A stretch of 64,000 nt of DNA from Phycicoccus jejuensis (GCF_000720925.1 NZ_JOEE01000001.1:558001-622000); one strand, 5' to 3'. Shown: positions 33,088-41,758, counted from the first letter of the stretch. Notes: generated from the letters alone by a model not told the origin. Translations and numbers: made by a program.

Positions 33088-34691
33088 GCACGACCGACGA
33101 CCGTCCGACGACCGAGACCGCCCCCGCCGGCGACGGCACGCCCCCTCGGGCGCCGGTCACCCAGCCGCGGCTCGGCGCCGTCGGCTGGCTGCGCTTCCTC
33201 TGGCGACAGCTGACGAGCATGCGCACCGCGCTGTTCCTGCTGCTCCTGCTCTCGGTCGCGGCCATCCCCGGCTCGACCTTCCCGCAGCGCTCCATCGACG
33301 CCGCGCGCACGACGCAGTTCATCACCGACCACCCGACGGCGGGGCCCATCCTCGACAAGCTCGGGTTCTTCGCGGTCTACGCGTCGCCGTGGTTCGCCGC
33401 GATCTACCTCCTCCTGTTCGTGTCGCTCATCGGGTGCGTCGCGCCCCGCAGCCGCATCCACTGGCACCAGCTGCGCTCGCGGCCGCCGCGGGCCCCGCGT
33501 CGCCTCGAGCGCCTCGCCGCGCACTCCGAGGAGGTCGTCGACGGCACCCCGGACGAGGTGCGCGAGCGGCTGCGCGGCGTCCTGCGCTCCAAGCGCTACC
33601 GGGTGCACGCCCACGACGACACCTCGCTGTCGGCCGAGAAGGGCTACCTCAAGGAGACCGGCAACCTCGTCTTCCACCTCGCGCTCATCGGCGTCCTCGT
33701 CGGCGTCGCGTGGGGGCACCTGCTCGGCTGGAAGGGCGACGTCATCGTCCCGGTCGGTGACACCTTCGCCAACAGCCTCTCGTCCTACGACACCTTCAGC
33801 CCCGGCCCGTGGGTCGACGTCAACGACCTCTCGCCGTACGCCATCCGCCTGGACCGGCTCGACGTGAAGTTCGAGACCGAGGACACCGGCCGCGGGCAGT
33901 TCGGGATGCCCCGCGACTTCCGGGCGTACACGACCTTCACGACGCCCGAGGGTCGCACCGAGGCGCGCGAGATCGCCGTCAACCACCCGCTCGAGACCGG
34001 CGGCGGCAGCGTCTTCCTCCTCGGCAACGGCTACGCCCCGAAGGTGACCGTGCGCAACGCCGCCGGCAAGGCCATCTACACCTCGGCGACGCCGTTCCTC
34101 CCGCAGGACAACAACTACACGTCGGTCGGCGCCATCAAGGTGCCCGGTGCCCAGCCCGACGAGCTCGGCTTCGCGGGGTTCTTCCTCCCGACCGGCGTCA
34201 TCGACTCCGAGCAGGGCCCGCACTCGACCTTCCCCGACACCCTCGACCCGCAGCTGGCGCTCACCGCGTTCAGCGGGACGCTCTTCCCGGGCGGTGGTCC
34301 GCAGTCGGTCTACACGCTCGACACGGCCGAGATGAAGCCGCTGCCCGGCAAGGACGGCGCCGACCAGCTGCGCATCCTCCTCAAGCCCGGCCAGACCTAC
34401 GAGCTGCCCGAGGGGCGCGGCTCCATCACCTTCGACGGGGTCGAGCGCTTCGCCGGCCTCTCGATCCGCACCGACCCCGGCAAGACCCTCACCCTCGTCT
34501 CGGCGCTGCTCGCGCTCGCCGGGCTCGTCCTCAGCCTCGTCGTCCGGCGCCGCCGGGTCTTCGTCCGGGTTCGCCCCGAGGAGGGCACGGGTCGTACCGT
34601 GGTCTCCGTCGGCGGCCTGGCCAAGGACGACGACGAGGGGATGGCCGACGAGGTCGCCGCCGTCCTCACCGCACCCGGAGGAACCCGATGA
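33084..34691 (+). CDS. resB: cytochrome c biogenesis protein ResB
   Basis: 535 residues. Three N-terminal helices (LRFLWRQLTSMRTALFLLLLLSVAAIPGS begins the first; AIYLLLFVSLIGCVAPR), a fourth LVFHLALIGVLVGVAWGH, a large extracytoplasmic domain and a C-terminal LVSALLALAGLVLSLVV helix match ResB/Ccs1. With CcsB it forms the haem-transporting cytochrome c synthetase. It overlaps ccdA and ccsB by four bases each. The short acidic C-terminus is cytoplasmic. Confidence 0.92.
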   Translation: MSTTDDRPTTETAPAGDGTPPRAPVTQPRLGAVGWLRFLWRQLTSMRTALFLLLLLSVAAIPGSTFPQRSIDAARTTQFITDHPTAGPILDKLGFFAVYASPWFAAIYLLLFVSLIGCVAPRSRIHWHQLRSRPPRAPRRLERLAAHSEEVVDGTPDEVRERLRGVLRSKRYRVHAHDDTSLSAEKGYLKETGNLVFHLALIGVLVGVAWGHLLGWKGDVIVPVGDTFANSLSSYDTFSPGPWVDVNDLSPYAIRLDRLDVKFETEDTGRGQFGMPRDFRAYTTFTTPEGRTEAREIAVNHPLETGGGSVFLLGNGYAPKVTVRNAAGKAIYTSATPFLPQDNNYTSVGAIKVPGAQPDELGFAGFFLPTGVIDSEQGPHSTFPDTLDPQLALTAFSGTLFPGGGPQSVYTLDTAEMKPLPGKDGADQLRILLKPGQTYELPEGRGSITFDGVERFAGLSIRTDPGKTLTLVSALLALAGLVLSLVVRRRRVFVRVRPEEGTGRTVVSVGGLAKDDDEGMADEVAAVLTAPGGTR

Positions 34692-35674
34692 CCGACCTGA
34701 CGCTCGCGCAGCTGTCGAACCTGTCCGTCTACTCGGCGATGGTCGTCCTGACCCTCGCGATGCTCGCGCACGGCCTGTACCTGGCCCGCGTCGTGCCCGC
34801 CCGGGAGGCCGTCGCCGTCGAGGCGCCCGAGCGCGAGCTCGTCGCGGCCGGTGGCGGCTCCGCGCCGGGGGACGACGCGCCCGCCGTCCCCACCGAGAAG
34901 GCCGACGAGCCGGCCGGCGCGCGCAAGGCCGCCGGCATCGGGCACTCGCTGACCGTCCTCGGGACGCTGCTGGTCGTCGCCGGCGTCGTGCTGCGCGCTC
35001 TCGAGGTGCACCGCTGGCCGCTCGGCAACATGTACGAGTTCGCCATCGTCGGGGCGATGTTCACGCTGCTCGCCTACGTCGCGTGGTCGGCCCGCCGCGA
35101 CCTGCGCTGGCTCGGGGTATTCGTCACCGGCCCGGTGCTGCTCGTGCTCGGCGCGGCCATCACCGTCTGGTACACCGACGCCTCCGAGCTCATGCCGTCG
35201 CTGCGCTCGGTGTGGCTGGCCATCCACGTCACGGTCGCGACGATGTCGGTCGCGGTGTTCACCATCGGCGCCTCGCTCGGCATCCTCTACCTGATCCAGG
35301 ACCGCGTCGAGGCGCGCGAGGGCGGGGCGACCGGCCGGGCGGCCTTCATGCGGCGGCTGCCCACGGCCCGGGCGCTGGAGCGGCTGACGTACGCGACGCA
35401 CATCGTCGCCTTCCCGATGTGGACCTTCACTGTCATCGCCGGCGCCATCTGGGCCCGCCAGGCCTGGGGCTCGTACTGGAACTGGGACCCGAAGGAGGTC
35501 TGGAGCTTCGTCATCTGGACCGTCTACGCGGCCTACCTGCACGCCCGCGCGACGACCGGCTGGAGGCGTCAGAACGCCGTGTGGATCTCGCTCGCGGGGT
35601 TCGTCTGCGTGCTGCTCAACTTCGCCGTGGTCAACGTGTTCTTCGTCGGCCAGCACTCCTACTCGGGCATGTGA
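34688..35674 (+). CDS. ccsB: cytochrome c biogenesis protein CcsB/CcsA
   Basis: 328 residues, about eight helices. The haem-handling WGSYWNWDPKEVWSF (WWD-type domain) lies near residue 257; conserved His appear in VHRWPLGNMYEF, AIHVTVAT and THIVAFPM. CcsB relays haem across the membrane to apocytochrome c, partnered with ResB. The Pro/Asp-rich segment at ~45-75 is an unusual cytoplasmic-type insert. The ATG at 34688 overlaps the resB stop. Confidence 0.94.
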   Translation: MTDLTLAQLSNLSVYSAMVVLTLAMLAHGLYLARVVPAREAVAVEAPERELVAAGGGSAPGDDAPAVPTEKADEPAGARKAAGIGHSLTVLGTLLVVAGVVLRALEVHRWPLGNMYEFAIVGAMFTLLAYVAWSARRDLRWLGVFVTGPVLLVLGAAITVWYTDASELMPSLRSVWLAIHVTVATMSVAVFTIGASLGILYLIQDRVEAREGGATGRAAFMRRLPTARALERLTYATHIVAFPMWTFTVIAGAIWARQAWGSYWNWDPKEVWSFVIWTVYAAYLHARATTGWRRQNAVWISLAGFVCVLLNFAVVNVFFVGQHSYSGM

Positions 35675-35687
35675 GGGACCTCGCTCG

Positions 35688-36023
35688 ATGAACGCCTTCC
35701 TGCGCTACACCGTCCTGCGCCTGCTCATCTTCTTCGGCTGCGTCCTCGCGCTGTGGCTCGCGGGGCTGCGCGACGAGGAGCAGCTGCTGCTCCTCGTCGT
35801 CCTCGCGGCCCTGGCGTCGATGGCCATCTCGTACGTGGCGCTGCGGCGCTTCCGCCAGGACTACTCGGCGCAGCTGTCCGAGACCATCGAGCGGCGCGCG
35901 GCCGCCCGCCGGGAGAAGGGCGGCGACCGGCGCACCGACGAGCAGGCCGAGGACGAGGAGGTCATCGTCCGGCCGTCGACCGCGGCCCGCCCGGCCACTG
36001 CCGAGGACGACGACTTCCGCTGA
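35688..36023 (+). CDS. DUF4229 family membrane protein
   Basis: 111 residues. Two hydrophobic helices (~5-24 and ~30-50) then a basic YVALRRFRQDYSAQLSETIERRAAARRE and an acidic tail EDEEVIVRP...EDDDF. This layout is DUF4229, found next to ccsB in actinobacteria. A link with cytochrome c assembly is suggested by this context only. The ATG at 35688 comes 14 bases after the ccsB stop. It is the last gene before a 420-base palindrome-filled gap. Confidence 0.85.
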   Translation: MNAFLRYTVLRLLIFFGCVLALWLAGLRDEEQLLLLVVLAALASMAISYVALRRFRQDYSAQLSETIERRAAARREKGGDRRTDEQAEDEEVIVRPSTAARPATAEDDDFR

Positions 36024-36035
36024 CCCGCTCCGCCC

Positions 36036-36145
36036 GGTCGAGGTGAAACCCGACCCTCCCGTGGTCGCCTTTCACCTCGACCCGAAGTCGATGCACCCGG
36101 TCGAGGTGAAACCCGCCCCTCTCGTGGTCGCCTTTCACCTCGACC
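36036..36145. repeat. two tandem 63-bp palindromic units
   Basis: GGTCGAGGTGAAA / TTTCACCTCGACC perfect 13-base arms occur at 36036-36048/36070-36082 and again at 36099-36111/36133-36145, each with a 21-base loop ending GTGGTCGCC. The units start 63 bases apart. Not a terminator in the ordinary sense; a REP-like intergenic repeat is the best description. Confidence 0.85.
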
Positions 36146-36167
36146 CGCGCGCGACGGCGGAGAGCAT

Positions 36168-36230
36168 CCGACTTCTTGCGAGATGAGCCGCTCGACGGCG
36201 CGTCGAGCGGCGGAACTCGCAAGAAGTCGG
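36168..36230. repeat. 26-pair cruciform-like palindrome
   Basis: CCGACTTCTTGCGAG and GCCGCTCGACG pair perfectly with CGTCGAGCGGC and CTCGCAAGAAGTCGG around a three-base centre and a 4-base internal bubble. Confidence 0.8.
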
Positions 36231-36303
36231 GGTCTGGGTGGGTGGAGGTATGCCGCCGGCGCCCGGTGGTGGCCGGATACTACGACCCGTGGCCTCGGTC
36301 CCG

Positions 36304-36350
36304 GGTCGAGGTGAAACCCGACCCTGCGGGGGTCGAGCATCGCCTCGACA
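36304..36350. repeat. degenerate third copy of the GGTCGAGGTGAAA repeat
   Basis: GGTCGAGGTGAAACCCGACC repeats the left half of the 36036 unit exactly, but the right arm has decayed to GCCTCGACAC. Confidence 0.65.
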
Positions 36351-36360
36351 CGGGGGTCCG

Positions 36361-36422
36361 TCCACGAGACCCCGGCTCCGAGCTCATGTCTCGTGGACAT
36401 TTCGGGGTGACCCCGAAATGTC
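36361..36422. terminator. overlapping hairpins before the menA end
   Basis: TCCACGAGAC (36361) pairs with GTCTCGTGGA (36388-36397); GACATTTCGGGG (36396-36407) pairs with CCCCGAAATGTC (36411-36422) over three bases. The two stems share bases 36396-36397. They lie 22 bases beyond the menA stop and probably terminate it. Confidence 0.55.
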
Positions 36423-36443
36423 GAGGCAGGTGGGGCGGGAGGG

Positions 36444-37328
36444 TCAGGTGAGGGCGCGGCCGAGGGCGACGCCGGCGAGGACGAGGACGGCGTACGCCAC
36501 CTCGTACAGCCCCGTCGCGGCGAGCACCGGGATGAGCCCGGGCCCGGTCGTGCCGGCGCGCACGACCCGCACCCCGCGCCACCCGACGACGAGCGCGAGC
36601 AGGCCGAGCAGCGCCCACGGCTGCCAGAGGGCCATGACGAGCAGGGCCAGCACCGACACCCCGACGAGCCCGACGTAGAACGCGCGCGTCCGGGCGTCAC
36701 CGAGCCGCACCGCGAGGGTCCGCTTGCCGTGCTCGACGTCGGTCGGGATGTCGCGGAGGTTGTTCGCGACGAGGATGCCCGAGGCGATGGCCCCGACGCC
36801 GACGGCGCCCGCGAGGCCGAACCACGAGACCGCGCCGGCCTGGGTGTACTCCGTGCCGAGCGTCGCCATCAGGCCGAAGAACACGAAGACGTAGACCTCG
36901 CCGAGGCCGCGGTAGCCGTAGGGGTTGTCGCCGCCGGTGTAGCGCCACGCCGCGAGGACGGCCAGCGCGCCGAGCGGGAGCATCAGCCAGGCCTGCGAGA
37001 GCGCGACGAGCGCCAGCCCGACGACCCCGGCCGCCCCGAAGGAGAGGAAGGCCGCGACCTTGACGTTGCGCGGGTCGGCGAGCCGCTGGCCGACGAGCCG
37101 CACCGGGCCCGAGCGGACCTCGTCGGTGCCGCGGATGCCGTCGGAGTAGTCGTTGGCGTAGTTGACGCCGACCTGCAGCGCGAGGGCGACGAGCAGGGCG
37201 AGCAGCGCGAGCCCGGCGTCCGCCTCGCCGACGCGCAGGGCGGCGGCGGTGCCGAGGACGACGGGGGCGACGGCGGCGGGCAGGGTGCGCGGGCGGGCGC
37301 CCGCCACCCACTGGGCGAGAGTGGCCAT
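36444..37328 (-). CDS. menA: 1,4-dihydroxy-2-naphthoate polyprenyltransferase
   Basis: 294 residues, eight or nine helices. NYANDYSDGIRGTDE (~57) and RDIPTDVEHGKRTLAVRLGD (~190) are the two Asp-rich Mg-diphosphate motifs of UbiA prenyltransferases; the RPRTLPAAVAPVVLGTAAA start is MenA-specific. It attaches the polyprenyl tail to dihydroxynaphthoate in the membrane, giving demethylmenaquinone. It lies seven bases after the small membrane protein gene and is probably expressed with menE and it. Confidence 0.96.
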   Translation of the reverse strand: MATLAQWVAGARPRTLPAAVAPVVLGTAAALRVGEADAGLALLALLVALALQVGVNYANDYSDGIRGTDEVRSGPVRLVGQRLADPRNVKVAAFLSFGAAGVVGLALVALSQAWLMLPLGALAVLAAWRYTGGDNPYGYRGLGEVYVFVFFGLMATLGTEYTQAGAVSWFGLAGAVGVGAIASGILVANNLRDIPTDVEHGKRTLAVRLGDARTRAFYVGLVGVSVLALLVMALWQPWALLGLLALVVGWRGVRVVRAGTTGPGLIPVLAATGLYEVAYAVLVLAGVALGRALT

Positions 37329-37335
37329 CGGTCGG

Positions 37336-37617
37336 TCAGAGTCCCTTGAGGAAGTCGGGGTCGTCGTCGGGGCCGCGCGCCGGGCGCCGCGTCGGCCCGG
37401 GGGTGCCGCGGCCCGGCCGACCGCCCCCGAGGAGCGGCCCGGCAGGGCGCCCGGCGACGAGCCAGGCGACCGGCCCGACGACCGGGAAGAGGAGGATGAG
37501 GAGCATCCAGGCGATCTTGGGCAGGTTCCGGACGGACCCGTCGTCGGTCTGGATGCAGTCGACGAGGGTCCAGATCGTCAGCGCGAGGCTGAGGACGACG
37601 GGCAGGAACCGCAGCAC
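37336..37617 (-). CDS. small membrane protein with PLDc_N (phospholipase D nuclease N-terminal-like) domain
   Basis: 93 residues. MLRFLPVVLSLALTIWTLVDCIQTDDGSVRNLPKIAWMLLILLFPVVGPVAWLVAGRP has two helices joined by a loop in the PLDc_N pattern (W-LVD...-KiaW..-iLFPvvGPi.W). The C-terminal 30 residues are Gly/Pro/Arg-rich. Function unknown; similar genes sit beside menA/menE in other actinobacteria. The GTG start has GGGAGG eight bases upstream. Confidence 0.85.
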   Translation of the reverse strand: MLRFLPVVLSLALTIWTLVDCIQTDDGSVRNLPKIAWMLLILLFPVVGPVAWLVAGRPAGPLLGGGRPGRGTPGPTRRPARGPDDDPDFLKGL

Positions 37618-37621
37618 CCCG

Positions 37622-38782
37622 TCATCCTCCCACGGGGAAGAGCGCGGCCACGGCGGCCCGGTCCGGCTTGCCCGGCCCGCGCAGGGGGACGGCGCCCGCC
37701 GCGGTGACCCGCCGCGGCAGGGCGTGCGCCGGCAGGTGGGGGCGCAGGAGGTCGCGGACCTCGGCGAGCGAGAGCGGCCGCGCGTCGGGGGCCGGGACGA
37801 CGAGGAGGCTGACCGCCTGACCCCACTCCGGGTCCGGCGTGCCGACGACGACGGCCTCGAGGACGCCGGGGACGTGCTCGAGGGCGGCCTCCTCGACGAC
37901 GCGGGGCGCGACCTTGAGCCCGCCGGTCGTCACGAGGTCGTCGAGCCGGCCGTCCACGTGCAGCCGGCCGTCGTCGTCGAGGTGCCCGGCGTCGTCGGTG
38001 CGGTACCAGCGCGAGCCGTCGGGGTCGACCTCGAAGGCGCGGAAGGTGAGGTCCGGCCGCCCGAGGTAGCCGTGCGCGAGCGTGGCGCCTCCGAGCCGGA
38101 TGCGCCCGTCGTCGTCGAGGCGGACCTCGGCGCCGCGCAGGGCGGTGCCGTCGTAGACGCAGCCGCCGCACGTCTCGCTCATCCCGTAGGTCGTGAGGAC
38201 GCGGACGCCCGCGGCCTCGGCCCGGCGGCGCAGCACCGGGGGAGTGGCGGCGCCGCCGACGAGGACGCCGTGCAGCGTCGTCAGGGCGTGGGTCGCGGCG
38301 GAGTCGGCGAGCAGCCGGACGAGCTGGGTGGGCACGAGCGAGGTGTAGTGGCGGTGGCGGGGGTCCATCCGCCGCACGGCCGCGACGAAGGCGCCGGGGG
38401 TGAAGCCGGCGGAGAGGTCCGTGGCGACCGGCTCGGTGTCGGCGTCGAGGCCGCGCAGGAGGACCTGGAGGCCGGCGACGTGGCCGGCGGGCAGGGTGAG
38501 CAGCCACTGGCCGGGACCCCCGAGCCGCTCGTGGGTGGCGCGGGCGCTCGCGCCCAGCGCAGAGGCCCCGAGCATCGCGAGCTTCGGTGCGCCGGTGGAA
38601 CCGGAGGTGCCGACGACGACGGCGAGGTCGTCGGCCGCGGCCGCCCGCGCGGGCAGCTGCGGGGGCTGCGACCCGGCGACGTAGGGCGCGACCGCGCCGC
38701 CGCCGGCGAGGGCCCGGCGCAGCCGGGGGAGGACCGCGACGGCCTCCTCGCCCGCGGGCACGGGCAGCGGCTCGACGTCCAT
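37622..38782 (-). CDS. menE: o-succinylbenzoate--CoA ligase
   Basis: 386 residues. VVGTSGSTGAPKLAML (P-loop of adenylating enzymes), TTYGMSETCGGCVYDG, YRTDDAGHLDDDGRLHVDGR and GGLKVAPRVVEEAALEHVPG cover the ANL superfamily. It is shorter than E. coli MenE at the N-terminus, as is usual in actinobacteria. It activates o-succinylbenzoate as CoA ester in menaquinone synthesis. The ATG at 38782 is preceded on its strand by TACGGT at six bases, a leaderless promoter. Confidence 0.93.
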   Translation of the reverse strand: MDVEPLPVPAGEEAVAVLPRLRRALAGGGAVAPYVAGSQPPQLPARAAAADDLAVVVGTSGSTGAPKLAMLGASALGASARATHERLGGPGQWLLTLPAGHVAGLQVLLRGLDADTEPVATDLSAGFTPGAFVAAVRRMDPRHRHYTSLVPTQLVRLLADSAATHALTTLHGVLVGGAATPPVLRRRAEAAGVRVLTTYGMSETCGGCVYDGTALRGAEVRLDDDGRIRLGGATLAHGYLGRPDLTFRAFEVDPDGSRWYRTDDAGHLDDDGRLHVDGRLDDLVTTGGLKVAPRVVEEAALEHVPGVLEAVVVGTPDPEWGQAVSLLVVPAPDARPLSLAEVRDLLRPHLPAHALPRRVTAAGAVPLRGPGKPDRAAVAALFPVGG

Positions 38783-38788
38783 GCGGTC

Positions 38789-38794
38789 ACCGTA
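38789..38794 (-). promoter_or_regulatory. -10 hexamer TACGGT of a leaderless promoter
   Basis: Read on the minus strand TACGGT ends six bases before the ATG of menE at 38782. Confidence 0.5.
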
Positions 38795-38885
38795 CCCAGC
38801 CGCAGCGCGCCGCCCGGCCGCCGCCCCGGGCTGGTCATCCGCGGCGTCCCGCGGGACCATGGGGCGAGCGCGAGGAGGTGGCCGG

Positions 38886-39341
38886 ATGCTCGGGACCACG
38901 ACGACGGACCTGGAGCGCCTGCGCGCGCACCGCGCCGAGCTCGGGGAGTCGATGGCCGCCCTCGACGCGGCGCTCGCGCTGCCGGTCGGGCTCGGGCCGG
39001 TGTGGCGGCGCCGGGTGCGCGCCGCCCTGACCGAGCTCGCCCACGACCTGCGCGACCACGTCTCGCTGACGGAGGCGCCCGACGGCCTCTACGCGGACCT
39101 GCGCACCCGCGCCCCGCGGCTGGCGCACGACGTGGCCCGCCAGCTCGTCGACCACGTCGAGGTCGTCGCCGAGGTCGAGCGGCTCCTCGACGAGCGCGAC
39201 GACGGGCTCGCCGACGAGGACGCCGTCCGGGTCCACCGCGAGGCGGCGACGCAGCTGCTCGGCCGCCTCGTGCGCCACCGTCAGCGCGGGTCCGACCTCG
39301 TCTACGCCGCCTACGACGTCGACCTCGGCGGGTCCGGCTGA
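38886..39341 (+). CDS. hypothetical all-alpha protein (possibly hemerythrin-like)
   Basis: 151 residues, almost entirely helical. LERLRAHRAELGESMAALD, ALTELAHDLRDHVSLTEAPDGLYADLRTRAPRLAHDVARQLVDHVEVVAEVERLLDE and RVHREAATQLLGRLVRHRQRGSDLVYAAYDVDLGG give H/E positions reminiscent of HHE hemerythrin domains, but I do not see all iron ligands. GAGGAGG about seven bases before the ATG at 38886 sets the start. It is divergent from menE and converges with the AtoE-type gene. Function not assigned. Confidence 0.6.
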   Translation: MLGTTTTDLERLRAHRAELGESMAALDAALALPVGLGPVWRRRVRAALTELAHDLRDHVSLTEAPDGLYADLRTRAPRLAHDVARQLVDHVEVVAEVERLLDERDDGLADEDAVRVHREAATQLLGRLVRHRQRGSDLVYAAYDVDLGGSG

Positions 39342-39352
39342 GGGAGCGCCGG

Positions 39353-40783
39353 TTACGGCTGGACGGCGGGCACGAAGTCGAAGGTGTTGCCCAGCAGCCA
39401 GACGAGCAGCAGCACCACCGGCAGGTGGATCGCGAACTGCAGGAAGGTGAACCCGACGAGGTCACGGGCGCGCAGCTTGAGCACGGCGAGCAGCGGCAGC
39501 ATGAAGAACGGGTTGACGAGGTTGGGCAGCGCCTCCGCCATGTTGTAGATCTGGACGGTCCAGCCGAGGTTCATCTGCACGTCGGTGGCGGCCTGCATCA
39601 CGTACGGGGCCTCGACGAGCCACTTGCCGCCGCCGGAGGGCACGAGGATGCCGAGCACGGCGGTGTAGACGGCCAGCGCGACGGCGAACCCGCCGCCCCC
39701 GCCGAACGAGGTGAAGATCGAGGACAGGTGGTCCGAGAGGGTCTCGCCGCCGCGGCCCTCGGCCTTGGTGAGGACGGCCGCCATCGCCGCGTAGAGCGGG
39801 AACTGGACGAGGATGCCGGCCGTCGCGGGCACGGCCTTCTGGACGGCCATGAGGAAGCGCCGCGGCGTGCCGTGCAGGACGAGCCCGAGGACGAGGAAGA
39901 CGAGCAGGTAGCCGTTGAGGCTGCTGAGCACCGCGACCGCGGACTTCTCGAGCAGCTGCCCGACGAGCCAGCCGAGCGTGATGACCCCGAGCAGGACCGG
40001 CAGCACGCGCGAGTACTCGAGCCACTCGCCGGGGCGCTCGCGCTCCGGGGGCGCCTCGGGCAGGTCCTCGGTGTCGATGCCCATGTCCTGCGCCGTGCGC
40101 ACCGACGCGCCTCGGGGGCACGAGGCCCACGCGATGACGGTGGTCAGGACGATGAGGAGCAGCGCCGAGACCATCGACTGCCACGTGAAGATGGTCTTCC
40201 CGAAGTCGAGGACGCCGGTGATCTCGAGCAGCGGGGCGGGCAGCGAGGCCGGCGTCGCCTGGAGCTGGGCGGCCGACGACGAGAGGCCCAGCGCCCAGAC
40301 GGCGCCCAGGCCCATGAACGCAGCGGCGCCGAGCGCGCGGTAGTCGACGGTGAGGTCCTCGCGGCGGGCGACGGCCCGGGCGAGCAGGCCGCCGAAGATC
40401 AACGACAAGCCCCAGTTGAGCAGCGAGACGCTCATCGACAGGAACGCGACGAACGCCACCGCGCGGCGGGGGTCGTCGGGCAGGTGGGCCAGCGCCTCGA
40501 TGAGCCGGGCCACCGGGGGAGCGGTCGCCACGACGTAGCCGGTGAGGACCACCATCGCCATCTGGAGCGTGAAGGCCGTCAGGTCCCAGAAGCCGGTGCC
40601 GAAGGTCTCGACGACGGCGGCCGGCGTGGACCCGTTGGCCAGCGCGGCGACCGAGACGATGACGACACCGAGCGCGGCGAAGACCCACGCGTCGGGGAAC
40701 CACTTCTCGGTGAACGCGGCGAAGGTCTGGGCGACGCGGGCGAGCCCGCGCTCGTCGGTCGTGGGAGCGGTCGTCGTCGACAT
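39353..40783 (-). CDS. short-chain fatty acid transporter (AtoE/DctM-like)
   Basis: 476 residues, about ten to twelve helices. LNWGLSLIFGGLLAR, LSMSVSLLNWGL, GGGGGFAVALAVYTAVLGILVPSGGGKWLVEAPYVMQAATDV and LGWTVQIYNMAEALPNLVNPFF are the AtoE (PF02667) signatures. AtoE-type carriers import short-chain fatty acids such as acetoacetate or butyrate. No CoA-transferase is adjacent. The ATG is preceded by GAGGACG. It is encoded between menE and menB on the menB strand, ~27 bases after the menB stop, so may ride on the menB transcript. Confidence 0.9.
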   Translation of the reverse strand: MSTTTAPTTDERGLARVAQTFAAFTEKWFPDAWVFAALGVVIVSVAALANGSTPAAVVETFGTGFWDLTAFTLQMAMVVLTGYVVATAPPVARLIEALAHLPDDPRRAVAFVAFLSMSVSLLNWGLSLIFGGLLARAVARREDLTVDYRALGAAAFMGLGAVWALGLSSSAAQLQATPASLPAPLLEITGVLDFGKTIFTWQSMVSALLLIVLTTVIAWASCPRGASVRTAQDMGIDTEDLPEAPPERERPGEWLEYSRVLPVLLGVITLGWLVGQLLEKSAVAVLSSLNGYLLVFLVLGLVLHGTPRRFLMAVQKAVPATAGILVQFPLYAAMAAVLTKAEGRGGETLSDHLSSIFTSFGGGGGFAVALAVYTAVLGILVPSGGGKWLVEAPYVMQAATDVQMNLGWTVQIYNMAEALPNLVNPFFMLPLLAVLKLRARDLVGFTFLQFAIHLPVVLLLVWLLGNTFDFVPAVQP

Positions 40784-40810
40784 GGTCGTCCTCGCGTCAG
40801 GGGTCGGGTC

Positions 40811-41758
40811 TCAGAAGTACCAGGGAAAGGGCGACCAGTCGGGGTCGCGCTTCTCGAGGAACTGGTCGCGCCCCTCGACGGCCTCGTCGGTCATGTACGC
40901 GAGCCGGGTGGCCTCGCCGGCGAACACCTGCTGGCCCATCAGCCCGTCGTCGAGCAGGTTGAAGGCGAACTTGAGCATCCGCTGCGCCTGCGGCGACTTC
41001 GACATCACGTCGCGGGCGAGCCCGAGCGCGGTGGCCTCGAGCTCGGCGTGGTCGGCGACGATGTTGACCGCGCCCATCCGGTGCATGTCCTCGGCGGTGT
41101 ACTCGCGGCCGAGGAAGAAGATCTCGCGGGCGAACTTCTGCCCCACCATCTTCGCGAGGTAGGCGCTGCCGTAGCCGCCGTCGAACGAGCCCACGTCGGC
41201 GTCGGTCTGCTTGAATCGGGCGTTCTCGCGGGAGGCGACGGTGAGGTCGCAGACGACGTGGAGGCTGTGCCCGCCGCCGGCCGCCCAGCCGCCCACGACG
41301 GCCACGACGACTTTCGGCATGGTGCGGATCAGCCGCTGCACCTCGAGGATGTGCAGCCGCCCGCCCTCGGCCTTGACCCGGCGCTCGTCGACGGTGTCGG
41401 CGGTCTCGCCCTCGGCGTACTGGTAGCCCGAGCGGCCGCGGATGCGCTGGTCGCCGCCGGTGCAGAACGCCCAGCCGGCCGTGCGCGCCGACTGGCCCTC
41501 GCGCGGCGTCGGGCCGTTGCCGGTCAGGAGGACGACGCCGACGTCGGCGGTGCGGCGGGCGTGGTCGAGGACGCGGTACAGCTCGTCGACGGTGTGCGGC
41601 CGGAACGCGTTGAGCACCTCGGGCCGGTCGAACGCGACTCGGACACAACCGAGCCCGACCGCGCGGTGGTACGTGACGTCGGTGAGGTCCTCGAAGCCGG
41701 GCACGTCCTCCCAGGCCGAGGGGTCGAAGGTCTCGCTGACTCCGGGGATCGCGCTCAC
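40811..41758 (-). CDS. menB: 1,4-dihydroxy-2-naphthoyl-CoA synthase
   Basis: 315 residues. TYHRAVGLGCVRVAFDRPEVLNAFRPHT, AFCTGGDQRIRG and AVVGGWAAGGGHSLHVVCDLTVAS are crotonase-fold motifs; TDADVGSFDGGYGSAYLAKMVGQKFAREIFFLGREYTAEDM is MenB-specific, with the DHNA-CoA synthase Asp/Tyr residues. It cyclises o-succinylbenzoyl-CoA to DHNA-CoA. The GTG at 41758 follows TAGCCT by seven bases. Cytoplasmic, hexameric in the family. Confidence 0.95.
   Translation of the reverse strand: MSAIPGVSETFDPSAWEDVPGFEDLTDVTYHRAVGLGCVRVAFDRPEVLNAFRPHTVDELYRVLDHARRTADVGVVLLTGNGPTPREGQSARTAGWAFCTGGDQRIRGRSGYQYAEGETADTVDERRVKAEGGRLHILEVQRLIRTMPKVVVAVVGGWAAGGGHSLHVVCDLTVASRENARFKQTDADVGSFDGGYGSAYLAKMVGQKFAREIFFLGREYTAEDMHRMGAVNIVADHAELEATALGLARDVMSKSPQAQRMLKFAFNLLDDGLMGQQVFAGEATRLAYMTDEAVEGRDQFLEKRDPDWSPFPWYF

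Larger units (their letters stand above)
36024..36443. other. 420-base gene-free gap filled with palindromes
   Basis: Between the convergent DUF4229 and menA genes no credible coding frame exists. The gap holds the tandem 63-bp repeat, the cruciform, the degenerate copy and the overlapping hairpins listed separately; only short stretches (~36231-36303) lack obvious symmetry. Confidence 0.8.

Noticed and set aside
36036..36145. CRISPR-like repeats
   Set aside because: Only two units with self-complementary arms and conserved loops, no spacers and no cas genes.
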